From NCBI GenBank assembly GCA_029550925.1, contig JAKPGL010000001.1, positions 38,260-102,259 of the forward strand: DNA of 64,000 bases, given 5' to 3'. Each line of letters opens with the position of its first letter. Position 1 is the first letter of the stretch. A program made the position numbers and the translations under genes. Under the pieces are notes generated by a model. The model was not told the origin of the DNA. It worked only from the letters and a program-made list of their open reading frames with translations, and did not search any database. The DNA is from Planctomycetota bacterium. Its GTDB lineage: Bacteria; Planctomycetota; Planctomycetia; Pirellulales; Thermoguttaceae. This document shows positions 28,845 through 37,807 of this stretch, piece after piece.

Positions 28845-29462
28845 TTAAGCCACCTTGCTGGAAACCGCTTCTTTCCCTCCGGAAAAAACAGGGTCAGGCG
28901 GGTTAGAAATAGCGGTCTCGTCGGGAGTTTGGGCCTGGGCCTTTGCCTGGCGAATCCGTTCCCGTTCCCGGTGGATTTCCAATGTCCAAGCCCGGCTGGC
29001 CTCCAACCGTTCCAATTGGTCTAACTGCCGGCTGGCCTCCTCCCACCGTCGGGTGTGGCGAAAAAGGGTGGCTATCATGAGCCGAGCTTCCACATCCCGC
29101 GGATTTTCCCGCAAAAGAGAAATGAGCTTCCTTTCCGCCTCAAACCATTGGCCCTGCAAATAAAGCTCTATGGCTTCCAAAAAAAGGGCGTTGGAGGGAT
29201 GAGAGGGATTTTCCGGGGGGTACGATTTCCTCCGTAAAGGGTAGCTTGCCAGAGCTGACCCGCCCCATAGGAGAACAATAGACCCCCACAAAGAAGACCT
29301 CCCCCACTCCGGAAGCCACTCTCTCCATACAAAAGTACTCAGCAAAGCCAAATTAAAAAGCCCCGCCCCCAACAGGGCACACCCCAACCCCCACCAACTT
29401 CCCTGAAGGAGTTGGGGTAAACCAGGCCAAAAGTAGCACATCCAGTGCCTTCTCTCCATCAC
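28845..29462 (-). CDS. small membrane protein with TPR-like C-terminus
   Basis: This encodes about 205 residues, with adjacent GTG and ATG starts (29462/29459). Two or three hydrophobic helices fill residues ~10-75. The soluble part has tetratricopeptide-like pairs: NALFLEAIELYLQGQWFEAE and ARLMIATLFRHTRRWEEASR. The end is Gln/Ala-rich and polar. TPR segments mediate protein contacts, so a scaffolding role at the inner membrane is a reasonable guess; no partner is adjacent except clpC downstream, from which it is separated by over 300 bases. Confidence 0.65.
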   Translation of the reverse strand: MMERRHWMCYFWPGLPQLLQGSWWGLGCALLGAGLFNLALLSTFVWREWLPEWGRSSLWGSIVLLWGGSALASYPLRRKSYPPENPSHPSNALFLEAIELYLQGQWFEAERKLISLLRENPRDVEARLMIATLFRHTRRWEEASRQLDQLERLEASRAWTLEIHRERERIRQAKAQAQTPDETAISNPPDPVFSGGKEAVSSKVA

Positions 29463-29950
29463 ATGGACACCCCTAAATCTTTTTCGCTCTAGGTCCTCTG
29501 AGGAACGCCCATACCCCCTACGAAAGGAAAACCACAGATCGTTGGATGGATTTTAGTCTTCCTTCCGCAATGGATCAAGGTAAAAGTTAGGGGGAAAAGG
29601 GCACCTTACTGCCGGTGGTTTAGCTCGGCATGGACGAAAAGGCCTAGCCCCTTGGACGAAGCCGAGGGGAAGGCATCTTGCCAGAAAGAACACCCTTTTC
29701 CGAGGGGATACCCCCGATTGTCCATTCCAAAGAGGGGGGAATACATCGCTGAGGCCCACCATCAGAGGGTTGTTCTTGGCTATCCCCGGAGCGATTAAGG
29801 CGGATGCCCCTTGGTGCGTACCCAGAGAACACGATAAAATTAAAGCAGGCGTTTTCCAGCAGGCCGCCTCCGACGCCGAACTAGGGGTGTTTGTTAGCAA
29901 AGGGACGGCGAGAGTTCTGGTACTTCTGTTTTTTGAAGGGGAACGGTTTC
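29463..29950. other. intergenic region between divergent genes
   Basis: About 490 bases separate the minus-strand TPR membrane gene from the plus-strand secreted protein gene. I see no supported gene; promoters for both are expected here but no clear pair of hexamers was found. Confidence 0.4.
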
Positions 29951-30655
29951 ATGAATATTTCTATAGTTTCTCTTGTTCTTTTCGCCTTTTCTGGAGCGGA
30001 AGGCGGGGAGGGTACGCCGGACGTTTCGCCGCCCACTACCTATGAGCTTATGATCAACGGCGAGAGTTTCCTTGTGGAGGCAGGTCGGCTTATCAAACTT
30101 CAGAGCAAACTCCATCCGGGGACGAGTTATGAAGTGGCCGTCCGTGTTTCCCCCGTACAATATCTTCGACTCAATCATATCCGGCTATGCCATGATTTAC
30201 GGGCCAAAGTGGAGGATAATCGGCGGGCGGAGCGTCGCAGTGTTCGGCTTGCGCATCCGCAGGGGTGTCATCTATTGATTACCGAGTTGGGAGAACCGTT
30301 GAGGCCGGAGGATCGAGAGACCGCTTTACGGATGCTTACGGAAGCGACGGTTCAGACGTATCGGCAGCGTCATATCCCGGACAACCAAATGGAGGTTTCT
30401 CGGTTGGAAGATACGTCCCTTCCCGCCGCCGAAGCCCGAGGCGTGCAGATTCGTTACCAGGACGCCAAGGGAATCGAACATCGTTCGTTGATCTATCTCT
30501 TGGTGGGCAAAACGTTTACGTGTTCATGTATTGTAGAATATCTTCAGGCCGACGAAGGGCAGACGCTGCCTGTGGTGAAGCGTTTGTTGGATTCGATCCA
30601 GCCGATTGGACCGACGACGGCTTCGCCCGAACCGGCGAAAAAGTCCAAAGAGTAA
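29951..30655 (+). CDS. secreted protein of unknown function
   Basis: This encodes about 234 residues. The ATG at 29951 follows GAAGGGGAA and opens a short signal peptide (MNISIVSLVLFAFSGAEGG). The mature protein is mixed alpha/beta: SFLVEAGRLIKLQSKLHPG, PQGCHLLITELGEPL, then RSLIYLLVGKTFTCSCIVEY and a final helix LPVVKRLLDSIQPI. The strand pattern ending in an amphipathic helix before a Ser/Lys tail recalls PsbP/DcrB-like folds, but I would not assign the family. Its 3' neighbour is convergent. Confidence 0.6.
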   Translation: MNISIVSLVLFAFSGAEGGEGTPDVSPPTTYELMINGESFLVEAGRLIKLQSKLHPGTSYEVAVRVSPVQYLRLNHIRLCHDLRAKVEDNRRAERRSVRLAHPQGCHLLITELGEPLRPEDRETALRMLTEATVQTYRQRHIPDNQMEVSRLEDTSLPAAEARGVQIRYQDAKGIEHRSLIYLLVGKTFTCSCIVEYLQADEGQTLPVVKRLLDSIQPIGPTTASPEPAKKSKE

Positions 30656-30703
30656 AATTTCGCCCTGGAATGCCATGCCCGGCGAACGGACGAGAGGAAT
30701 CGC

Positions 30704-31591
30704 TTAAGAAGGTAGTTGATCGGCCAAGAGGGCGCTGAGCAGATTTTCGAGGTCGCCGGTCCGCCGATCCAGTTCGAGGCACCAAAGCGACTCGTTCGGC
30801 AGGCTAAGTAGAGGAATATCTCTGGGCAGACACTCTACGACAGCCTGAGCGATGGTTTGGTTCAGGTCTGGGTTGGCGCTAACGGGTTGCAGGCCGACGG
30901 CAAAGGCGCTTCGTAGGGAAGCAAGGGTCAATTTCCAAGCCTGTTGCCGGACGTGGGGGGGCGATTGGAGGGAAAAATCGCCTGCAAAGTCGCGGACTCG
31001 GGCGGGGTCGAAGGCGAATTCTGTCGGTTGTACCAGATCGGCCAAGGCCCCCAGTAACAGGTCTGTCCAACGTTCGGCGAGCGTTCGCAGTTGATTGAGA
31101 TGGCGCTGCTCGGTCGAACGTTCTGTATCAACTTGGAGCAGAAGGTTTAGGAGCCGACGCCGGACTTCGAAATGGTCCAACAGGACGCTTCGGGCGATGG
31201 GGCCGGCTTCCGAGCAGGATCGGCGTTGATCATGGGCCTCTAGCAGGGCGGTCCAAACTCGGCTGAACACTTCGCTGAGGAGGATTTCCTCCAGGGCGGC
31301 AAGAAAGAGGGAAGTGGCTCCGGGTTTGTGGGATGTTGGGGGAATGGAGGCCGAGGGACCGAGTTGTTCGAAACCATCGGCTTTCGAGGAAGCCTTTTGC
31401 GGAGCGGCGGATTGTTCGGCTTGACGGCGACGGAACTCGTAGAGTGTCCACTTCCACCGTTCTAATCGACACTTGGAGGCCGTCCAATACTGGTGCAAGG
31501 CCGTTTCCGGCATAGGAGCGGGACTTTCGAGAAGATGTTGAGCATGGGCCGCCACCCAACCGGCCAATTCTACTAGTTGCCGAGCGTGCAT
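30704..31591 (-). CDS. helical protein of unknown function
   Basis: This encodes 295 residues; the ATG at 31591 is preceded by AAAAGG. The protein is almost entirely predicted helix, with Leu/Arg-rich segments, a Ser/Pro-rich linker near residues 60-95, and no signal peptide or transmembrane helix. Two tryptophan-containing helices mark the N-terminus (ARQLVELAGWVAAHAQHLLE and LERWKWTLYEFRRRQAEQ). I recognise no family or catalytic motif. It is convergent with the secreted unknown at 29951-30655. Confidence 0.55.
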   Translation of the reverse strand: MHARQLVELAGWVAAHAQHLLESPAPMPETALHQYWTASKCRLERWKWTLYEFRRRQAEQSAAPQKASSKADGFEQLGPSASIPPTSHKPGATSLFLAALEEILLSEVFSRVWTALLEAHDQRRSCSEAGPIARSVLLDHFEVRRRLLNLLLQVDTERSTEQRHLNQLRTLAERWTDLLLGALADLVQPTEFAFDPARVRDFAGDFSLQSPPHVRQQAWKLTLASLRSAFAVGLQPVSANPDLNQTIAQAVVECLPRDIPLLSLPNESLWCLELDRRTGDLENLLSALLADQLPS

Positions 31592-31892
31592 CCGCTGAAT
31601 GCCTTTTCTATCTCACGCCAACCGAAATACCAAAACAGGTTTGCCCAGAGGGGAGATCATGGGGTTGCCAGGGCCCTTCCGCTGAGGGCCCTGGGCAACC
31701 CGAGGAGGAGGAACGCCGCTTTTCTACCAGAGCAAACCCAGTGCCAGGCAGAAATGGTCTAGAGAAGGATTTTCGCAACTCTTTTCTGGAAAAAGAGTTA
31801 CGGCAAGAAAACTGGTTAAAGCCGCCGGGGCGGAGGGACCCTCTGTTGCCCATCGGCAACGGCTTGTCTTCGGACGTTCTCGTGGAGCAACT
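31592..31892. other. intergenic region holding a long hairpin
   Basis: No gene is supported. At 31662-31701 a 15-base stem with one bulged base (GGGTTGCCAGGGCCC pairing GGGCCCTGGGCAACCC) encloses a 9-base loop. There is no T-tract on either strand. It lies between two minus-strand genes, so it may be a processing site, an attenuator-like element, or a repeat relic. Confidence 0.5.
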
Positions 31893-33344
31893 CTAGGCCT
31901 GCTGATCGCTGGATTCTACGGAAGAGTCCTGGCTGTTAGCGAGGCTTGGTCCCAGATCGCCAGATAGGCGTTCCCCGCTGCTCGTTTTCGAGGTGTGCGC
32001 CCGCTGGCCGCGAGCGAACCAAGCCCTTGCGTTCTCTAAGGCTAGCGCTGCCCAGACAATACCGATCGGCTCCACCGGGATACGAAATCGGGCGGAGGTG
32101 ATCACCAGACTATGAAAGGCCGTCAACAAAAAGACCAGAAGCCAGGTGGGCCAAAATCGCCGTCGATAGGGCCAGGTTGCCAACCAACCCGCCGTCGCGC
32201 CGGTCAACCACAGAAGGCTTGTCGCCCGATACACCGGATGCGCCGCCTTCGGATTGGTCTGGTCCCATAGCAGAAAGTAGCCAAGCCGACGAACCACCAA
32301 CCGCAGATACTGCTTCGGTTGCGTGCGGACAAACTCCCAAGCCCGGCGTCCCAGAAGCCGACTCCGCTGGGGCTCCGAAAGCCCCTGGAACTCTCGGTAG
32401 CCGGTGGGTTTCAGCAGCAGGTCGTCGATATAGAGGGTGCGGTGTCGGGCCTCCCAAAGGGCGCGGTTTTGACCGGCCAAGCTGCCGTCGTGTTGCCCAA
32501 GGGCCTCTTGCGCCCAGGCCGTCGGTATCTTATCCGTGCCGAAACTCCACGGATTGTTTCCCTGCCAAAAGGCATAGCCGAACGTGTCTTTGATGAACAC
32601 TAATTCTCCGTGGACCCGCCAATTGCGCAGCGTCCAGGGGGTAATCATCGCTAGGCCCACCAAGACCATCAGACCGGTCCGCCAACCCGTCGGATACCAT
32701 CGAGCCGGAGGACGCCGGCGGCGTTCCGCCTGCCAAAAGACGAGCAGACATACAGGCCAGGCCAACACGAGGATAGGGTCCACCAGGAGCAATCCACCGG
32801 CCAACAACCCGGCCAGCAGGGCGCCGGTCGTGGTTCCGGCCCATTGAGGGTGCAAAAGCAGCCAGAGCAAAGTGGTTAAACCAGCCGCCGCCCAAATGGC
32901 CACCTGGAGATGAGTTACTGCGTAGAGATGAATAGGGAACAGAGCGGCGAGGCCGCCGGCCCACCAGCCGACCGCCTGTCGTTCCGGCAGGAGGGTCCAG
33001 GCCAAGGCCGCCACGGCCAAGACCAATCCTGTACCGACCAGACATTGGAGCAATTGGACCGCCAAAATTGCCCGGGGACTTCCGACCCCAAAAAGCAAGT
33101 AACTGACGGCCAACAGGTACGGATAAAACGGCGCTTGCTGGGAGGTGGGGCCTTCGACGCCTAGGAATTCAATAGAAAACCCCTTGCCGGCTAGGATGTT
33201 TTCAGCAATTCGGCCATGTTCGTAGGCCAGCGGTCGATCCATGGGCGACCATAAGAGCCAAACCGTGGCCAACCGCAGGCCCAACGCTCCGGCGCCCAAC
33301 AACCAAAGTGCTCGGGTTTGTGTCAGCACCTTTGGCAAGTCCAT
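31893..33344 (-). CDS. GT39-like (ArnT/PMT-type) membrane glycosyltransferase
   Basis: This encodes about 483 residues from the ATG at 33344; the frame also extends to a TTG at 33371. About ten transmembrane helices are visible. The first external loop has YEHGRIAENILAGKGFSIEF and TSQQAPFYPYLLAVSYLLFG, the layout of PMT_2-type enzymes that use polyprenyl-phosphate sugars. The acidic catalytic residue of the first loop is probably the E of AYEHGR, rather than the common D. The soluble C-terminal part is short. The acceptor is unknown. Confidence 0.78.
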   Translation of the reverse strand: MDLPKVLTQTRALWLLGAGALGLRLATVWLLWSPMDRPLAYEHGRIAENILAGKGFSIEFLGVEGPTSQQAPFYPYLLAVSYLLFGVGSPRAILAVQLLQCLVGTGLVLAVAALAWTLLPERQAVGWWAGGLAALFPIHLYAVTHLQVAIWAAAGLTTLLWLLLHPQWAGTTTGALLAGLLAGGLLLVDPILVLAWPVCLLVFWQAERRRRPPARWYPTGWRTGLMVLVGLAMITPWTLRNWRVHGELVFIKDTFGYAFWQGNNPWSFGTDKIPTAWAQEALGQHDGSLAGQNRALWEARHRTLYIDDLLLKPTGYREFQGLSEPQRSRLLGRRAWEFVRTQPKQYLRLVVRRLGYFLLWDQTNPKAAHPVYRATSLLWLTGATAGWLATWPYRRRFWPTWLLVFLLTAFHSLVITSARFRIPVEPIGIVWAALALENARAWFARGQRAHTSKTSSGERLSGDLGPSLANSQDSSVESSDQQA

Positions 33345-33467
33345 CTCTGAAGGAAGCCTTTTTCCGGTCAACAGCGTAAATGCGAGGTTGCTCTCCCGTC
33401 ATGGTGCGCAGCTCTGCCGGCCATGCGCCGATCCAAGTCGGTTCCGTTGAGGCGTGTGGGACCGGAC

Positions 33468-36400
33468 TTACGTTACTTGCAGTTCTTTGCCCGGGCTGCG
33501 CAGGAGGGTTTCCACTTCGGGCAGTATGCCGTAGGCATAGGCCAGCAGTTTAATCGGGTGCAAGGTAGGTTTGGTGGTTCCCTGTTCCATTTGGATTTTA
33601 CAGGTGCTGCATTCGGTGGCGCCGGCTTGGATTTCCGGATCGCGCAGGCGACTGATGAGTCCCCAGCCGATGCGTAAACTGGTCCGATAGTGTTCTCGTT
33701 TCAGTCCAAAGGTCCCTGCCATGCCGGAACAACCTTCTTCGATCCGTCGGATCACCAATCCAGGAATAAGCCGCAGCAGGTTCTCCCCCGGCGCGCCGAC
33801 TTCCAACGCCCGAAGTCGGCAGGGCAGATGGTACCCCAGGGTCGCCCGGATCGGGCGAAAACGGAGGTCCAATTGGCCGCTGGTGTGCAGCCGCCACAAA
33901 TAGGTAGCGGCTTCGCTGGTATTTTCGGCCACGAGCCGGGCGTCTTCGTCGTCTAAGAGCCAACGGTATTCGTGGATCAAACTGAGAGCGGCGGCCGGCT
34001 CCAGGGCGATGATATGATAGCCTTGTCGGACGGCGTCGGCCAACAGGGCCGTATTATGTTCGGCGATCCGGCGAAACCGATCTCTATCGCCGACAGTTAA
34101 AGCGGGAACACCGGCCCACTTTTGCTCCGGCGGGACATACACCTGGATGCCATGCCGATGAAGGATTTCTACGAAGGCTTCGGCCAAAGAGGGATCGAAA
34201 TAATTGGCGTACAAGTCCACAAACAGGGCCGCTTTGGGGCCGTCGCCGCTGGTAGGCCGAGTCCATCGACGCCGCTGCGCTCGAAGAAGAAACGGACGGG
34301 CGTCCACCCGGGGCAACTTCCGCCCTTGCGCAATTCCTAATGTTTTTTCCATCAGCCAACGCACCCAGCGGACGCCCAGCAACGGATTGACTACCGGCGC
34401 CAACAGGCTGCCCCAAGCCGCCCACCAATCCAGATGGACCATCACCCAGTCGGAAAAGGAAAGTCCCTTGGCGGCCGTATAGGCCCCTTTGGCCTCAGAG
34501 ACCAAGCGAGGAATATCCACCCCCGCAGGACACTCCAACCGACAACTATGGCAGTGAAAGCACAGGTCCATCACCTGTTTGAGTTCGTCCTGGGTCAAGC
34601 TGCCCAGTTCCAATCGACCCGAAAGTATCCCTCGGAGCAGATTGGCCTTGGCCCGCGGAGCGGCTTCCTCGGCAGGAGTGATCCGGAAAAATGGACACAT
34701 CCGCTCCGGCAACGACTGAGTACGACACCGGCCGCAACCAAAACATTGTTCTGCGATCTCCGCGACCTGCTGGGGTTGCCAGTCCAATTGCAATTCGGTC
34801 AAATCCCGCAGAACAGGGTTGTTGGAATCTGCCGCCGTATCCGAGGCCGCATCCCATGGGGCGGATACTTCGCCCGGATTGCTTGACGCATTTCCCAGCC
34901 GAACCGGCGTCCGGATGTTCCGAACGAATTGGTCCCGGTCTTCGCTCAACAATTTGCCGGGATTTAATATCCCTTCCGGGTCCCACAGGGCCTTGATCTG
35001 TTGCATCAGGGGATATAGGTTTTTTTCCTGTTGGGCCAGATAGGGCGCCCGACTCCATCCCCATCCCCGCTCCAGTCCCAGGGCGCCGCCGAAGAGATTC
35101 ACTTGTTCATAGATTTCGTCGGCCAAGCGGCGGAAAGTAACTCGGTGTTCCGGTGTCCGGAGGTCGAGAAACGGCTCTAAATGAACCAAGCCTTGGCCGG
35201 CATGACAGTACATCGCCGCCGTAACCTGATGTTGTTTGAGTATATTTTGGACTCGGACTAAAAACGGCGCCAATACGGAAGGCGGCACGCCCACATCCTC
35301 CAGCGCCGGGGCAGGCCGTTCCAGACTCCGAATGCGATACAATCCGGGCCTGGCCATCCGCGCCAAACTCAGCAGCAGTTCCCGCACATCCGGATCATAG
35401 GCGACGTGGGACCACAAAATCGACGGATTCTTGGCCCCAAGTACGCCCATCAGCCGCTGTATCCGAGCCTCCAAGGCTTGGGGGTCTTCGTCGTCAAACT
35501 CCAAAAGCAAAGCGGCCTCTACGTCCCGCGGTAAAAGCACGTCCAATCGCACTTCATGTTCACAGGCCAGCCGCAGATGCCGACGATCCATCAGATCGCA
35601 CACCGAAGGCCGATAGACCAACAGGTCTTCCACCGTCCGAGCGGCGACTTCGAGACTTGCAAAACAGAACAATACCACGGCCCTGACCCGAGGGATCGAC
35701 TGCGTAGCCGTCGTGACTTCGGTTATCAAAGCCAACGTACCTTCCGAACCGGCAATCAGCCGGGGAACATCCAGAACTTGCTCGCCTGTGGGCGCCGAGC
35801 AAAGCACCCCGGCTAGATTATATCCGCGTCGAAACGGCCAGTCCGGCGTCTGGGTGCGGCGGATCGTTTCCGCATAGGGTTGAAGCAACTCGGCCAGCCG
35901 ATACAGCAACGTCTGTTTCGTCTCTTCGTCATGGGGAAGAGAAAAGTGGGGTGCAGCCGGGACTGGTTCCTGAGCGACGCGGATCACCTGGCCGTTGGCC
36001 AAGACCAATTGCATCTCTCGGAGATGATCGCTGGGACGCCCATAGCGGAGCCAGCGGTTGCCGGCCCCATCCCGGGCGATCATTCCCCCCAAGGTGGTAA
36101 TCGAACCAATGCCGGGATTGGGCCCGAAATGCCGCCCGGTCTTCTGAAGCAAGTGGAAGTTGAGTTTGTCATAGACGATGCCCGGCTGACAACGGACCCA
36201 ATCGGGACCGGTTTGCAAGATGCGACGGAGATATTTGGAGAAATCCACAACGACGCCCGATCCCAACGCGCCGCCGGCGGTGCCGGAACCTGCCCCTCGG
36301 GCGTGGACCGGCAGTTTCATCTCCGCCGCGTACCGCACACAAGCCGACACATCCTCCGTCGAGCGGGGCCGCACCACACAGAGCGGTCGGATTTCATAGA

Positions 36401-36515
36401 TGCTGCCGTCGCCGGCGAAAAGATGTACGAAAATGTCCCCTACCTCGACATCCCCGGCGATCACCCCCCGGAGGTCTTCCTGGACTCGCTGGCTTTGGAC
36501 CGGAACAGGATACAT
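33468..36515 (-). CDS. FAD-linked oxidase / Fe-S oxidoreductase fusion (YdiJ- or GlcD-GlcF-like)
   Basis: This encodes 1015 residues. An FAD-binding PCMH domain (ARGAGSGTAGGALGSGVVVD) is followed by the FAD-oxidase C-terminal domain. A two-cluster ferredoxin section near residue 600 (CFGCGRCRT and CFHCHSCRLECP) and a CCG-type C-terminal part come next. The layout matches large 2-hydroxyacid dehydrogenases that pass electrons to the respiratory chain; D-lactate or D-2-hydroxyglutarate are typical substrates. In the first CCG position the Cys pair is replaced (EQKWAGVP), while the second keeps GCSGMAGTFG and ECSTCKIQM. It is probably peripheral on the inner membrane. Confidence 0.88.
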   Translation of the reverse strand: MYPVPVQSQRVQEDLRGVIAGDVEVGDIFVHLFAGDGSIYEIRPLCVVRPRSTEDVSACVRYAAEMKLPVHARGAGSGTAGGALGSGVVVDFSKYLRRILQTGPDWVRCQPGIVYDKLNFHLLQKTGRHFGPNPGIGSITTLGGMIARDGAGNRWLRYGRPSDHLREMQLVLANGQVIRVAQEPVPAAPHFSLPHDEETKQTLLYRLAELLQPYAETIRRTQTPDWPFRRGYNLAGVLCSAPTGEQVLDVPRLIAGSEGTLALITEVTTATQSIPRVRAVVLFCFASLEVAARTVEDLLVYRPSVCDLMDRRHLRLACEHEVRLDVLLPRDVEAALLLEFDDEDPQALEARIQRLMGVLGAKNPSILWSHVAYDPDVRELLLSLARMARPGLYRIRSLERPAPALEDVGVPPSVLAPFLVRVQNILKQHQVTAAMYCHAGQGLVHLEPFLDLRTPEHRVTFRRLADEIYEQVNLFGGALGLERGWGWSRAPYLAQQEKNLYPLMQQIKALWDPEGILNPGKLLSEDRDQFVRNIRTPVRLGNASSNPGEVSAPWDAASDTAADSNNPVLRDLTELQLDWQPQQVAEIAEQCFGCGRCRTQSLPERMCPFFRITPAEEAAPRAKANLLRGILSGRLELGSLTQDELKQVMDLCFHCHSCRLECPAGVDIPRLVSEAKGAYTAAKGLSFSDWVMVHLDWWAAWGSLLAPVVNPLLGVRWVRWLMEKTLGIAQGRKLPRVDARPFLLRAQRRRWTRPTSGDGPKAALFVDLYANYFDPSLAEAFVEILHRHGIQVYVPPEQKWAGVPALTVGDRDRFRRIAEHNTALLADAVRQGYHIIALEPAAALSLIHEYRWLLDDEDARLVAENTSEAATYLWRLHTSGQLDLRFRPIRATLGYHLPCRLRALEVGAPGENLLRLIPGLVIRRIEEGCSGMAGTFGLKREHYRTSLRIGWGLISRLRDPEIQAGATECSTCKIQMEQGTTKPTLHPIKLLAYAYGILPEVETLLRSPGKELQVT

Positions 36516-36590
36516 AAGACCGGGATCGTCTCCTAGCAGCCGGCGCGATTCGGCGGAAAAAGACCGCCTCTGCCGCCCAGCGAAACTTCC

Positions 36591-37310
36591 CTACCGCCGC
36601 TCGCCGTAGATAAGCGTCATCACCTCGGCCCGGCTCGAGGGATTGGTGCGAAAGATACCTTTCATCGCCGAAGTAACACAGACCGAACCCGGTTTGCGAA
36701 CTCCCCGGATGATCATACAAGTATGGATGGCCTCCACCACCACCGCCACCCCTTTGACCCGAAGCTCCTGGATCAGCAGGTCGGCGATCTGCTCCGTCAT
36801 CCGTTCCTGCACCTGCGGCCGACGCGCCACCGATTCCACCACACGAGCCAACTTGCTCAATCCCACCACCCGACCGTCAGGAATATAGCCGATATGAGCG
36901 TTGCCCATAAACGGCAATAAATGATGCTCACAAACGCTGTGGAAACCGATGTTCCGGACAAGAACAATTTCGTCGTACTTTTCGGGGAAAAACTTTTGCA
37001 GATGCTCTCGGGGATCTTCCCGCAACCCGCTAAAAAGTTCTGCATACATCCGGGCCACCCGATTCGGAGTCTCCCGCAGCCCTTCGCGATCCGGGTCTTC
37101 GCCCACCGCCAGTAAGATCTCTCGTACGGCACGTTCAATCCGGACTAAATCCACTTTACCCACTACTGGACCTTTCCGCCCCTCCGCTTCGCATCCGACT
37201 GCTTCGTCTTCTGCGGAACTTTTGGAAGGGGCGCCCTGAAGGCCATCCCATTCGTCAGCCAAAGAGCCCTGAAAAGTCTCTTCCGCTTCAAAAAACGGTT
37301 TGTCTGCCAT
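36591..37310 (-). CDS. folE: GTP cyclohydrolase I
   Basis: This encodes about 239 residues from ATG 37310; an upstream in-frame TTG is less likely. It converts GTP to 7,8-dihydroneopterin triphosphate, the first step in folate and pteridine synthesis. The zinc and catalytic residues are seen in [19 protein letters not shown] and [15 protein letters not shown]. The ~50-residue acidic N-terminal extension before [14 protein letters not shown] is outside the conserved core. It stands alone; no other folate gene is adjacent. Confidence 0.95.
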   Translation of the reverse strand: MADKPFFEAEETFQGSLADEWDGLQGAPSKSSAEDEAVGCEAEGRKGPVVGKVDLVRIERAVREILLAVGEDPDREGLRETPNRVARMYAELFSGLREDPREHLQKFFPEKYDEIVLVRNIGFHSVCEHHLLPFMGNAHIGYIPDGRVVGLSKLARVVESVARRPQVQERMTEQIADLLIQELRVKGVAVVVEAIHTCMIIRGVRKPGSVCVTSAMKGIFRTNPSSRAEVMTLIYGERR

Positions 37311-37807
37311 GGAAATTACGTGGAAAACAGAAAACAAAACACGTAGAACTCTCGGAAAAAGTTCGGTTTCGACGGTCAGAAACTTCCTTTTATCCTAAAT
37401 CCCACCGGAAAGTGGGTCAAGGATTCCTTCCTGGGAGTCCAGTGGGCCTAAAATACTCCCGATTTTCCCTTCGGGCTTCTTTTTCTAGGGCGTATTCATC
37501 CGGCGGACGCCTTCCCCGCTGCGGACAGAGGCAAACATCTGCTCAACAAGGTCGAGTGTCCGAAATGAGGCAAAACGTTTACAATGAGGGAACACGGATA
37601 CTCAAGAGAGCGGTTTTCCCAGACTCCGCGAAAAAATCCTCTGTTCCCAATTTCCCGGTTTCATGGCGGTGGGAGCCGATTGCGTTGTGGGCCTGCAACC
37701 CCATATAGCTTGAAGCTGGCATCATGCTACTATCGTAAGCGGTTGGAGGCGGAGGCGACAGCGCAACCGGCTCGGCGGGGGGGCAGGTTTCTCGGGAGGA
37801 CTTTTGT
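37311..37807. other. intergenic region between folE and polA
   Basis: This is a divergent gap of ~500 bases with no supported gene. A TACAAT at 37580-37585 could be a -10 for polA, but no matching -35 is visible. Confidence 0.35.

Noticed and set aside
31608..31859. 83-codon minus-strand frame in the 31.6-31.9 kb gap
   Set aside because: It has no ribosome site, low-complexity composition and overlaps the hairpin.
37580..37585. TACAAT as -10 of a polA promoter
   Set aside because: No acceptable -35 hexamer lies at a 16-18 base spacing.
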